A stretch of 8,182 bases of DNA from contig CAVEGR010000084.1 in NCBI GenBank assembly GCA_963615565.1, positions 1 to 8,182 on the forward strand, written 5' to 3'. The DNA comes from UBA9732 sp963615565 (lineage in GTDB: Bacteria > Spirochaetota > Spirochaetia > Sphaerochaetales > Sphaerochaetaceae). Numbering within the stretch: the stretch's first letter is position 1; each line of letters opens with the position of its first letter. The notes beneath the pieces are model-generated. The model ran no database searches, was not told the DNA's origin, and saw only the letters and a program-made list of their open reading frames with translations. A program made the translations under genes and the position numbers. Positions 1 through 5,722 of this stretch are shown here, in pieces.

Positions 1-55
1 AAAGGTATTATCGTACTTTTGATTACGGTGCTGGCTGCAGGCATGGTATTCGCTG
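1..55 (+). repeat. Inverted repeat copy A: signal-peptide coding cassette
   Basis: These 55 bases are identical, in reverse complement, to 5406-5460. They encode the signal peptide of the first beta-barrel protein. Identity ends one base after the Ala codon of the predicted cleavage site. The repeat may extend left beyond the window. Confidence 0.95.
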
Positions 56-1302
56 GAACACTTACAGGTTCAGCTGGTATCGAATTTGGCTATGACCTTG
101 ATAGCAAGGTATATGGCTTTAAGAATGACAGCGGAATGAAATATTCATTCACATTCGAAGTCGACGCAACAACAAAGGAAGTTGCGGAACACGAGACAAG
201 CGTATGGGCAGAAGTTGGAGCAAAAGGTCACGCTCAGATTAAGGTTAGTAATTTTACTAACACAACTACTGGCCCAGCAATTAAAATTGATACATTAGAG
301 ATTACAAAGGCAAACATTCACATTGGTGAGGACATAACAATTGGTATCCTTAACGCTGGTGGAAAATATGACTACGCTGCTGACTATCATCTTGATTCTA
401 ATGGTAATCCTGTAAACGACGTTGTCATTTCTAATGTACTTGCACTTGATGGTACATCCTTATCAGCTCCAGGCTTTACTGTAACTTACAAAGAATGGAA
501 AGGCGGTTTTGGTTTCACAGGCAACGGACAAGATGGGACATATAAAGTTTTAGCTCATGCTCAGACAAAATCATTCACTTTTGCTGAAGGTTTGACAGCA
601 CAGGCCGCTGGCCTTGCTTATCTTGCAAATAACGTTAAGGTTGCATCTGCATCTGCAAAAGTTAATTATTCAGCTGATAAGCTTGCTGCTGGTGTAGCTG
701 GTGATTTCCAGTATGCAGAGAAGAAATTCGTATTTGAAGTTGCTGCTAGCGCAAGTTATGACTTTGTTTCATTGAATGTCTATACAACAGCTGGAAAGCT
801 CTCTAAGGCTGTAGAAAAAAAATACGCAGCAGACAAGGATAATGTAAAACTTGATACACAGCTTGCAGCAGAATACACATTTGAAGGTGATGTTCCTGTA
901 ACAGTTGAAGGATCAGTTGATTTAACAGACCTTCTCGTTGATGGCAGAGAAATTACAATTGCTGCTGATGCATCTGCAACAGTTGAAGAGAAACTCACAG
1001 TAGCACTTGCTGCTGAATATGCAATCAAGGCAAAGACACTTGGACTTAACATTGAGGTTTCATATGCACATGACTTGTTCACAGCTTATGCAAAGCTTGG
1101 AACAGATGATGCTGGTTTTGCATTTAAGTTTGGTGCAGATCCAGCCCTTCAAGCACTTGGCGTAGAGCTTGGGGTTTCTTCAACCACAATTGTTGAGAAT
1201 GCAGAACTTGCTCTTGTCTATAGTGGTGCTAATTTTGTTAAGTCTGGTGATTCAGTTGCCGCTAAGGGTGCTATCACAGCAACTGCAAAGATTAGCTTCT
1301 AA
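1..1302 (+). CDS. Putative outer-membrane beta-barrel (porin-like) protein, 5' end cut by the window edge
   Basis: Base 1 falls in codon 3 of the gene. The frame opens KGIIVLLITVLAAGMVFA, identical to residues 3-20 of the paralogue at 4147-5466, so only Met-Lys is missing and the full protein would be about 435 residues. The start is a cleavable signal peptide: basic N-terminus, hydrophobic core, and VFA before a predicted signal-peptidase I site. The mature part has alternating polar/hydrophobic strands, many Ala/Gly/Thr/Lys residues, no cysteine, and ends in Ile-Ser-Phe; a terminal Phe is the usual recognition signal for outer-membrane barrel assembly. It is homologous throughout to the second copy (shared YGF near the mature N-terminus, an APGxTxTY block and a GFGF/SFGF strand) but well diverged. 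Pore formation or surface exposure is inferred from fold type only; no named family is recognised. A strong terminator follows. Confidence 0.75.
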   Translation, partial: KGIIVLLITVLAAGMVFAGTLTGSAGIEFGYDLDSKVYGFKNDSGMKYSFTFEVDATTKEVAEHETSVWAEVGAKGHAQIKVSNFTNTTTGPAIKIDTLEITKANIHIGEDITIGILNAGGKYDYAADYHLDSNGNPVNDVVISNVLALDGTSLSAPGFTVTYKEWKGGFGFTGNGQDGTYKVLAHAQTKSFTFAEGLTAQAAGLAYLANNVKVASASAKVNYSADKLAAGVAGDFQYAEKKFVFEVAASASYDFVSLNVYTTAGKLSKAVEKKYAADKDNVKLDTQLAAEYTFEGDVPVTVEGSVDLTDLLVDGREITIAADASATVEEKLTVALAAEYAIKAKTLGLNIEVSYAHDLFTAYAKLGTDDAGFAFKFGADPALQALGVELGVSSTTIVENAELALVYSGANFVKSGDSVAAKGAITATAKISF

Positions 1303-1323
1303 TCTGAAACCTAGATTACTTTC

Positions 1324-1349
1324 AGAGGTCGCTCGCAAGGGCGACCTCT
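1324..1349 (+). terminator. Intrinsic terminator of the first beta-barrel gene
   Basis: AGAGGTCGCTC pairs with GGGCGACCTCT around a GCAA tetraloop, giving an 11-bp stem with one G-U pair. It lies 22 bases after the stop codon and is followed by the T-rich TGTCATTTAT. The GC-rich stem stands out from its AT-rich surroundings. The T-tract is interrupted, so termination may be partial. Confidence 0.85.
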
Positions 1350-1400
1350 TGTCATTTATAGCCAACAACTATAATTCTCTCACTCAACATATGGTCGCCA

Positions 1401-1500
1401 ACTCCAAAAATTGATTCTAAAAAATAACTTTGTTTCAAATAGACTCAAAAATTGATTCTAAAAAGAATATTACTTCCAAATAGAATCAAAATTGATTCTA
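1401..1500 (+). repeat. Degenerate tandem repeat (period about 40-42) with inverted-repeat cores
   Basis: The block ACTC(C)AAAAATTGATTCTA starts at 1401 and again at 1443, and a shorter form, AATCAAAATTGATTCTA, starts at 1484. The first two units also share CAAATAG at their ends. Where units join, the end of one and the start of the next form an inverted repeat. The 1481-1500 junction is a perfect 9-bp repeat, TAGAATCAA/TTGATTCTA, with AA in the centre. The previous junction (1441-1460) has one mismatch. The third unit decays after the core. Confidence 0.8.
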
Positions 1501-1576
1501 CAAAGCCTCAGTCTGACTCTACAGCTCCAATTTCCATCAGAAAAGGTCTTTTTCATTTTGATGCGAAGATCTTATC

Positions 1577-1624
1577 AAAAGTAGAACAATTCTAAGATTC
1601 AACTTGTGATTTGTTCTATTTTTT
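1577..1624 (+). terminator. AT-rich hairpin followed by a T-run (possible terminator or attenuator)
   Basis: AAAAGTAGAACAA (1577-1589) pairs with TTGTTCTATTTTT (1611-1623), a 13-bp stem with one G-U pair and a 21-base loop. The 3' arm ends in six T. It lies 16 bases before the ATG of the ATPase pseudogene, so it could end transcription coming from the left or reduce expression of the broken gene. The stem is AT-rich and the loop long, so strength is uncertain. Confidence 0.4.
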
Positions 1625-1639
1625 AATGTTATTTAAGCT

Positions 1640-2642
1640 ATGAAACTTATAGAACGTGAAATGAAGTTAGCACTATTGAAATACTCTAAAAGTTTTCCTG
1701 TGGTTACAATACATTGTAAGCAAGATTCAGACAATAGTTGACAAGGCCAATGAAAATGGGATGTTTATTTTAACAGGTAGCTTTCAACAAGCATTAAAAT
1801 CTTCAGTTTCACAATCATTGGCAGGAAGAACCGCTATACTTAATCTATTGCCTCTTTCAATATTTGAATTGCAGAATGCAGGTATAGAAATGGAAAGAGA
1901 CGATTTTCTTTACCAAGGATTCATGCCAAGACATTATTCTCAAAATCAAGATGTTGAAATGCTGTATTCTGCGTATTTTCAAACTTACATTGAGAAAGAT
2001 GTACAAACAATATTGAACGTACACTCAAAATGGGTGTTTGATAAATTCATTAGGCTTTTGGCTGGTAGAATTGGTCAAGTTGTCAATCTTGAAAGCCTTG
2101 CTAACGATGTTGGCGTTTCCGCTCCTACAATAAATTCATGGTTATCGGCTCTTGAATCATCATATGTTATATTTAAAGTAGAGCCATACTTCCAAAATTT
2201 TACAAAGCGATTAGTTAAATCACCCAAAATATATTTCACAGACACAGGACTTGCTTGTTATCTCCTTGGCATTCACAATGTAGCACAAGTGTCTAGAGAC
2301 CCACTAATTGGAAATCTATTTGAAAATATGGCAATGCTTGAAATTCTAAAAACCCACTATAACAAAGGGAAAGAAAAAAACTTATTTTACTTTAGAGACA
2401 GCAAAGGATTTGAAATTGATGCCATCATAGCAACCTCTCAAGGAGACTTCATTCCTGTAGAAATCAAATCTTCAATGCCTTTTTCAACCGATTTTATTGT
2501 AAATCTCAGAAAAATGTGCAACATTACTTCCCAAGCCCAACATCCTACGGTAGTCTATTCTGGAGATTTGGAAGGAATGTCCAATACTGTTAATTTCATT
2601 AACTTCAAGAAATTGAATAACTTCATAAATCTCAATAATTAG
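1640..2642 (+). pseudogene. DUF4143-type AAA ATPase, internally deleted and frameshifted
   Basis: Two out-of-phase pieces match consecutive parts of one family. Piece one starts at ATG 1640 and gives MKLIEREM...KSFPVVTI, the family N-terminus up to just before the P-loop, then hits TGA at 1739-1741. Piece two is open from about 1713 and reads SKIQTIVDKANENG, then FILTGS (sensor region), QSLAGRT (arginine-finger region), a winged-helix segment (VNLESLANDVGVSAPTI) and a C-terminal PD-(D/E)XK-like domain with FRDSKGFEID and VEIKSS. The GxxxxGKT Walker A and the Walker B (DEIQ-like) segment expected between them are absent. The deficit is roughly 70 residues against a usual length near 400, so the ATPase cannot work. 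An ATG at 1761 could start a 293-residue C-terminal protein, but I see no good ribosome-binding site. The next gene, fic, is convergent. Confidence 0.85.
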
Positions 2643-2702
2643 CCAAAACTATTACATGAATGGGAATAAGACAACACAATAGCTATCAAGATGAAAGCCA
2701 TT

Positions 2703-3815
2703 TCACATGGATATGAGATTTTCATTCAAATAATACCAAGAAGAACGTCCCCCTGCTTCCGCTTTTTTCAGCATGCCTTTCTCTACAAGGTGCGATAAAT
2801 CACGTGTTGCTGTTGCAGATTGACACTTTGTAAGCTTACACCATTTTTCAGCAGTAAGCTTTCCATAAAAGAGTCCTGATGCCAATCTATATAACATAGA
2901 AATTTCTCTTGAATTGTACTCAGTTGGATCTAAAGATGCCATAAACTGTGAAAGTGTAATCTTTTTTCTGCACGTTTGCTCAGCTTCAAACAATGCATTG
3001 GTCACTAGGTTAATATACCAAGCCACAAACGAAGAAACTTCCATAATGGTAGAATGCTGAACTTCATAAATTTGTTTATAGTATTCCTTTTTATTTTTAA
3101 GAATGGCAGTAGAAACACTACAGTACTTAAGTCCTGAACCATGCTGTGCCATTATAGCTTCAGCTAACAATCTTGAGATTCTTCCATTCCCATCTTCAAA
3201 AGGGTGAATTGATACAAGCCACACAGAGGCAATAGCACTTACCACAATTGCAGGAAAATTATTTTTAGAAGTTTGTATCCACCTCACAAGCGAAGCCATG
3301 TCTTCTTGTACTCTATCAGCAGGAACGCCTTCATACAGTACATCTTGCTTCATAGAGCCCGATATATTCATCACATAAATTGGTCCTCTTCTGTATTCTC
3401 CCAACCTTTGAGGTCTATTTGCAGGTGAAGCACCAGCAAACAATGCCTTGTGCCAATTCAAAATAGTTTCTTCTGTAATTTCTTTTTCGCCTTCTTGTAT
3501 TGACAGAGATAATGTTGCAAGAATTTGGGCAAACTTGTCTTGTTTATTTGGTATAACATTGGCAATATCTAATGCTTTAGCTACTGATGAATACACTGAA
3601 TCATATGAAATTGTTACTCCTTCTATTTCATTTGATGACACAACATCATTTGAAAGCGTTTGAGCAAAAACAATTTTCCTAGACTCTGGAGTGATTAGAC
3701 TAAAAGCTTGGTCTGTTAACCCTTTCTGATAGAGATATTGCTCATAATTCTTTTGTACCAAACTCATTGTGAAATTAAAGTTTGGCCAATTAGGATTCTC
3801 CCATATATAAGGCAT
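2703..3815 (-). CDS. Fic-domain protein (predicted AMP-transferase) with DUF4172-like N-terminus and C-terminal winged helix
   Basis: Fic enzymes usually move AMP from ATP onto Ser/Thr/Tyr hydroxyls of target proteins. The 370-residue product shows an N-terminal YIWENPNWPNF block typical of Fic proteins with a DUF4172 N-terminus. Then comes SNEIEG (61-66), fitting the (S/T)xxxE(G/N) inhibitory-helix motif placed before the Fic core (class II). The complete catalytic motif HPFEDGNGR is at 204-212, with His204 as general base. A C-terminal segment from about 285 (LTAEKWCKLTKCQSATATRD, LVEKGMLKK) looks like a winged helix. All key residues are intact, so the enzyme should be active and self-inhibited. 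The start is set at 3815, not 3836, because AGGAG lies 5 bases before this ATG and the family begins at this Met. No separate antitoxin gene is adjacent. The target is unknown. Confidence 0.92.
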   Translation of the reverse strand: MPYIWENPNWPNFNFTMSLVQKNYEQYLYQKGLTDQAFSLITPESRKIVFAQTLSNDVVSSNEIEGVTISYDSVYSSVAKALDIANVIPNKQDKFAQILATLSLSIQEGEKEITEETILNWHKALFAGASPANRPQRLGEYRRGPIYVMNISGSMKQDVLYEGVPADRVQEDMASLVRWIQTSKNNFPAIVVSAIASVWLVSIHPFEDGNGRISRLLAEAIMAQHGSGLKYCSVSTAILKNKKEYYKQIYEVQHSTIMEVSSFVAWYINLVTNALFEAEQTCRKKITLSQFMASLDPTEYNSREISMLYRLASGLFYGKLTAEKWCKLTKCQSATATRDLSHLVEKGMLKKAEAGGRSSWYYLNENLISM

Positions 3816-3820
3816 CTTTT

Positions 3821-3825
3821 CTCCT
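3821..3825 (-). promoter_or_regulatory. Ribosome-binding site deciding the fic start
   Basis: On the minus strand AGGAG stands 5 bases before the ATG at 3815. The alternative ATG at 3836 has only A/T-rich sequence before it and would place this site inside the coding region. Confidence 0.8.
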
Positions 3826-3890
3826 ATTCCAATCATTTTTGATTTTAATACGTTTTTAAATTATCTTTCGCCTAATTTTTGATTGGAATA
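3825..3890 (-). promoter_or_regulatory. Perfect 11-bp inverted repeat abutting the fic ribosome-binding site
   Basis: TATTCCAATCA (3825-3835) and TGATTGGAATA (3880-3890) are exact reverse complements separated by 44 bases. The inner arm shares its last base with the AGGAG site of fic. It could be a split operator or an mRNA stem that hides the translation start. The C-terminal winged helix of the Fic protein makes self-regulation possible, but this is inference. Confidence 0.55.
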
Positions 3891-3891
3891 C

Positions 3892-3917
3892 AATGATTTG
3901 TCAATATTCAAATCATT
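3892..3917. repeat. Perfect 9-bp inverted repeat upstream of fic
   Basis: AATGATTTG and CAAATCATT flank an 8-base loop TCAATATT. It begins two bases beyond the previous inverted repeat. On the minus strand a TTGACA (complement of 3899-3904) sits at its centre and could be a -35 element for fic, but I find no good -10 at the right distance. It may be an operator or a hairpin. Confidence 0.5.
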
Positions 3918-4005
3918 TTTCAAGATATTAGACTTTATGCTATGTGACAAAAACACTGTTTAAAAGTTTTTGCTAATATTTTTGATTTTAGTATTTCTGC
4001 TGTTA

Positions 4006-4032
4006 TTGATGAGATGAATTCTATTTCATCAA
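4006..4032. repeat. 11-bp imperfect hairpin in the fic upstream region
   Basis: TTGATGAGATG and TATTTCATCAA pair around an AATTC loop, with two G-U pairs in the plus-strand RNA. No T-run follows on either side, so it is unlikely to be a simple terminator. Confidence 0.4.
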
Positions 4033-4092
4033 CCTAAATTCTAAAAATTACGGTTTAAGAGAAGATTAAGAAAGTTATGGTCTAGATATGAA

Positions 4093-4120
4093 ACAAGCCA
4101 CCTCAAAAGAGATGGCTTGT
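4093..4120 (-). terminator. Terminator of the second beta-barrel gene
   Basis: In the minus-strand RNA, ACAAGCCATCTC pairs with GAGGTGGCTTGT around a four-T loop, a 12-bp stem with one G-U pair. In the plus-strand RNA that pair would be a C-A mismatch, which supports minus-strand use. It lies 26 bases past the stop codon and is followed by TTTCATATC, a weak T-tract. Confidence 0.8.
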
Positions 4121-4146
4121 GAGTGTAGGATAAACTAATCTTGCGA

Positions 4147-5466
4147 TTAGAAGTTTATGATACAATATGCACCAGCTGTGCCAAGTGCTTTAGCATCTGA
4201 ACCGAAGCTGTTGGTGTTTACAGCGTTGCTTACGCAGTAGCTTCCGCCATAGGACATTGCATAGGCATTAGATAAACCATAGTTAACACCAATGGTTGCA
4301 CCTTCAATAAGAGCTGAAGATTCTGCAAATGCACCAAAGGATACTTCTTTAGCAGCATATGCTACGTTTGCACCAGCTGTGAACTTTTCTGCTGCATAGA
4401 TGCCGTATACATTAAGGCTCCAAGCTTTAGAACTTGTATTGATGTCAAAGCTTGTTCCTGCTGCAATTGCGTTATTTGAATAATCTGCAGATGCACCAAG
4501 GTCAATTCCAGCCTCAGACTTGTCAATAAGGTTCATAGCGTAAACTGAAACAGCTACTGGAACATCAAATTTGCTCAAGTCAGCACCGAGAGTTGCTTCA
4601 AGGTAGAGACCTGTATATGTGTCAAGTTCTGTTCCCTTGAATACATAAGCTGTTGCTGAAATGAAGTCATATGCTGCTGCAAGAGATGCATCAAACTGAA
4701 CTGTTGCCTTCTGGTCTTTGCCAATGCCTTCAAATCCAAAGTCTGTTGCAAGTTTTACAGAAACTTCTTCAATAGCTAAAGCTGCCTTTGCACTTACACC
4801 AACATTGGTCAATGCATCAGCTTTCTTGCTGACTTCTGCAGCTGCCTGAACCTTGACCATGTCATCAGAGAATGCAAATTCCTTTGTCTCAAAGGTTGCT
4901 GAGAAAGCTGTTCCCGTATCTGCTTTGTGATTAAATCCAAAGCTTCCTGTGAAGCCATCATATGTAGCTGTGATGCCAGGTGCCTTTGTGTATGAAACAC
5001 TGTAAGAAGCTGATTGATATGTTTTGTAAGCAACATTACCAAAAGAATCATATACATTTTTAGTCTTAACCGTAAGAGCAGAAGCCTTAGCATAGTCATA
5101 AGCAGACTTAGCTCCAGTGATAGCTACTGACCAGTTCTCACCAACAATTTTTGCTGTCTTGAGATTAAATACAACACCATAACCTAAACTGGTTGGATAA
5201 ATTGTAGCTCCTTTATCACCCTTTTTTGGTGCAACAATAAGATTAGCAGTAGCTTCAACTACAGCGTGAATTGGACTTTCTCCCTCAACCTTTGCAACTT
5301 CAGAATCAAGCTTAAATGAGAAGCTAAAGTCTGAACCATTTGCGAAACCATAATTCTTGTTATCTAAGTCCGCGTTAAACTGGATGTATGCATCTCCGCT
5401 AAAGTCAGCGAATACCATGCCTGCAGCCAGCACCGTAATCAAAAGTACGATAATACCTTTTTTCAT
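4147..5466 (-). CDS. Putative outer-membrane beta-barrel (porin-like) protein, second paralogue
   Basis: The complete 439-residue product starts at the ATG at 5466, where GGAGG precedes it by 4 bases. The signal peptide (1-20, MKKG...MVFA) occupies the very N-terminus only with this start; an in-frame ATG 10 codons upstream would place MASPEIIGGS before it. The mature part is made of short amphipathic strands rich in Ala, Ser, Tyr and Gly, and ends in Ile-Ile-Asn-Phe, a terminal aromatic as expected of outer-membrane barrels. It aligns along its length with the protein at 1-1302 but with substantial divergence. Its only cysteines are residues 411 and 435, in the last predicted strands; the paralogue has none. 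It is monocistronic, with its own promoter, leader hairpin and terminator. Transport or adhesin function is not decidable from sequence. Confidence 0.85.
   Translation of the reverse strand: MKKGIIVLLITVLAAGMVFADFSGDAYIQFNADLDNKNYGFANGSDFSFSFKLDSEVAKVEGESPIHAVVEATANLIVAPKKGDKGATIYPTSLGYGVVFNLKTAKIVGENWSVAITGAKSAYDYAKASALTVKTKNVYDSFGNVAYKTYQSASYSVSYTKAPGITATYDGFTGSFGFNHKADTGTAFSATFETKEFAFSDDMVKVQAAAEVSKKADALTNVGVSAKAALAIEEVSVKLATDFGFEGIGKDQKATVQFDASLAAAYDFISATAYVFKGTELDTYTGLYLEATLGADLSKFDVPVAVSVYAMNLIDKSEAGIDLGASADYSNNAIAAGTSFDINTSSKAWSLNVYGIYAAEKFTAGANVAYAAKEVSFGAFAESSALIEGATIGVNYGLSNAYAMSYGGSYCVSNAVNTNSFGSDAKALGTAGAYCIINF
5406..5460 (-). repeat. Inverted repeat copy B: signal-peptide coding cassette
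   Basis: Exact reverse complement of bases 1-55. It covers codons 3-20 of the second barrel gene plus one base. Sequence diverges immediately on the mature-protein side. Confidence 0.95.
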
Positions 5467-5470
5467 ACTT

Positions 5471-5475
5471 CCTCC
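5471..5475 (-). promoter_or_regulatory. Strong Shine-Dalgarno sequence of the second barrel gene
   Basis: Minus-strand GGAGG ends 4 bases before the ATG at 5466 and decides this start over the in-frame ATG 30 bases upstream. Confidence 0.85.
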
Positions 5476-5487
5476 AATAATTTCGGG

Positions 5488-5504
5488 GCTGGCCAAAGAC
5501 CAGC
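5488..5504 (-). promoter_or_regulatory. Leader hairpin before the second barrel gene
   Basis: In the minus-strand RNA GCTGGTC pairs with GGCCAGC around a TTT loop, 7 bp with one G-U pair. It lies in the predicted 5' leader, 12 bases before the Shine-Dalgarno sequence, and could stabilise the mRNA or tune translation. Confidence 0.5.
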
Positions 5505-5536
5505 TTCATCCCTTTTTTTCTCGTTATACTAGCGCC

Positions 5537-5565
5537 ATTCTAGCAATGACACCTTTAACTGTCAA
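5537..5565 (-). promoter_or_regulatory. Sigma70-like promoter of the second barrel gene
   Basis: On the minus strand a perfect -35 TTGACA (complement of 5560-5565) is followed after exactly 17 bases by TAGAAT (complement of 5537-5542), one mismatch from TATAAT. Upstream sequence is A/T-rich. Transcription would start near 5530, giving a leader of about 65 bases. Confidence 0.8.
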
Positions 5566-5652
5566 GAAAAACAATCCAAAACACACTAGGTTACAACAGA
5601 ATTAAAGAATTTTAGTACACTTTGTTATTAGAAACACACAAAAATTCACTAG

Positions 5653-5711
5653 AGGTTTTTGCAAAAATTTCTTCATGTCCTTATAGTTAAAAGAGCATTT
5701 TGCAAAAACCT
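5653..5711. repeat. 14-bp perfect inverted repeat with palindromic arms
   Basis: AGGTTTTTGCAAAA (5653-5666) and TTTTGCAAAAACCT (5698-5711) are exact reverse complements, 31 bases apart. Each arm is itself built on the palindrome TTTTGCAAAA, extended to TTTTTGCAAAAA in the left arm. It begins 11 bases past the stop codon of the Rpn relic. It could be that gene's terminator, a protein-binding pair, or a remnant of an element end. Confidence 0.6.
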
Positions 5712-5722
5712 TTATGAACAGA

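Larger units (their letters stand above)
1303..1639. other. Intergenic region with terminator, tandem repeat and AT-rich inverted repeats
   Basis: No convincing gene is present; open frames here continue out of the neighbouring gene in the wrong phase. From left to right it holds the barrel-gene terminator, a three-copy degenerate tandem repeat of about 40 bases, an unstructured stretch to about 1555, and two overlapping AT-rich inverted repeats: TTTTGAT/ATCAAAA at 1556-1580, and a longer one at 1577-1623. I see no clear promoter for the downstream pseudogene. Confidence 0.6.
3816..4146. other. Intergenic region upstream of fic and downstream of the second barrel gene
   Basis: No gene is seen in these 331 AT-rich bases. 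They carry the fic ribosome-binding site, three separate inverted repeats (3825-3890, 3892-3917, 4006-4032) and the terminator of the second beta-barrel gene. The fic promoter must lie here, unless fic is transcribed by read-through from that gene, but no complete -35/-10 pair stands out. A short CTAATC/GATTAG hairpin (4135-4150) overlaps the stop codon of the barrel gene. Confidence 0.6.

Noticed and set aside
780..1082. Minus-strand open frame inside the first barrel gene, Ser/Val/Ala rich
   Set aside because: It is antisense to a well-supported coding region and its composition simply mirrors the Ala/Thr/Glu codons of that gene.
1169..1414. Plus-strand open frame overlapping the end of the first barrel gene
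   Set aside because: It is a frame-shifted reading that runs through the terminator hairpin; its Leu/Gln-rich product resembles no family.
1401..1500. Possible CRISPR array
   Set aside because: There are only three copies, the third degenerate; the region between cores is itself partly repeated and AT-rich, and no cas genes are present.
2643..2702. Terminator between the ATPase pseudogene and fic
   Set aside because: Only a 5-bp TGAAA/TTTCA stem without a T-run is visible, too weak to call.
3448..3663. Plus-strand open frame inside fic
   Set aside because: It is antisense to the conserved inhibitory-helix region and has no ribosome-binding site.
3816..3836. Upstream ATG at 3836 as the fic start
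   Set aside because: It lacks a ribosome-binding site and would put the clear AGGAG inside the gene; the family N-terminus begins at the later Met.
4809..5099. Second minus-strand frame inside the second barrel gene
   Set aside because: It is an out-of-phase reading of the barrel gene with a Leu/Arg/Gln-biased, family-less product.
5357..5605. Plus-strand open frame across the barrel-gene start and promoter
   Set aside because: It is antisense to the signal peptide, Shine-Dalgarno and promoter and shows no coding signals.
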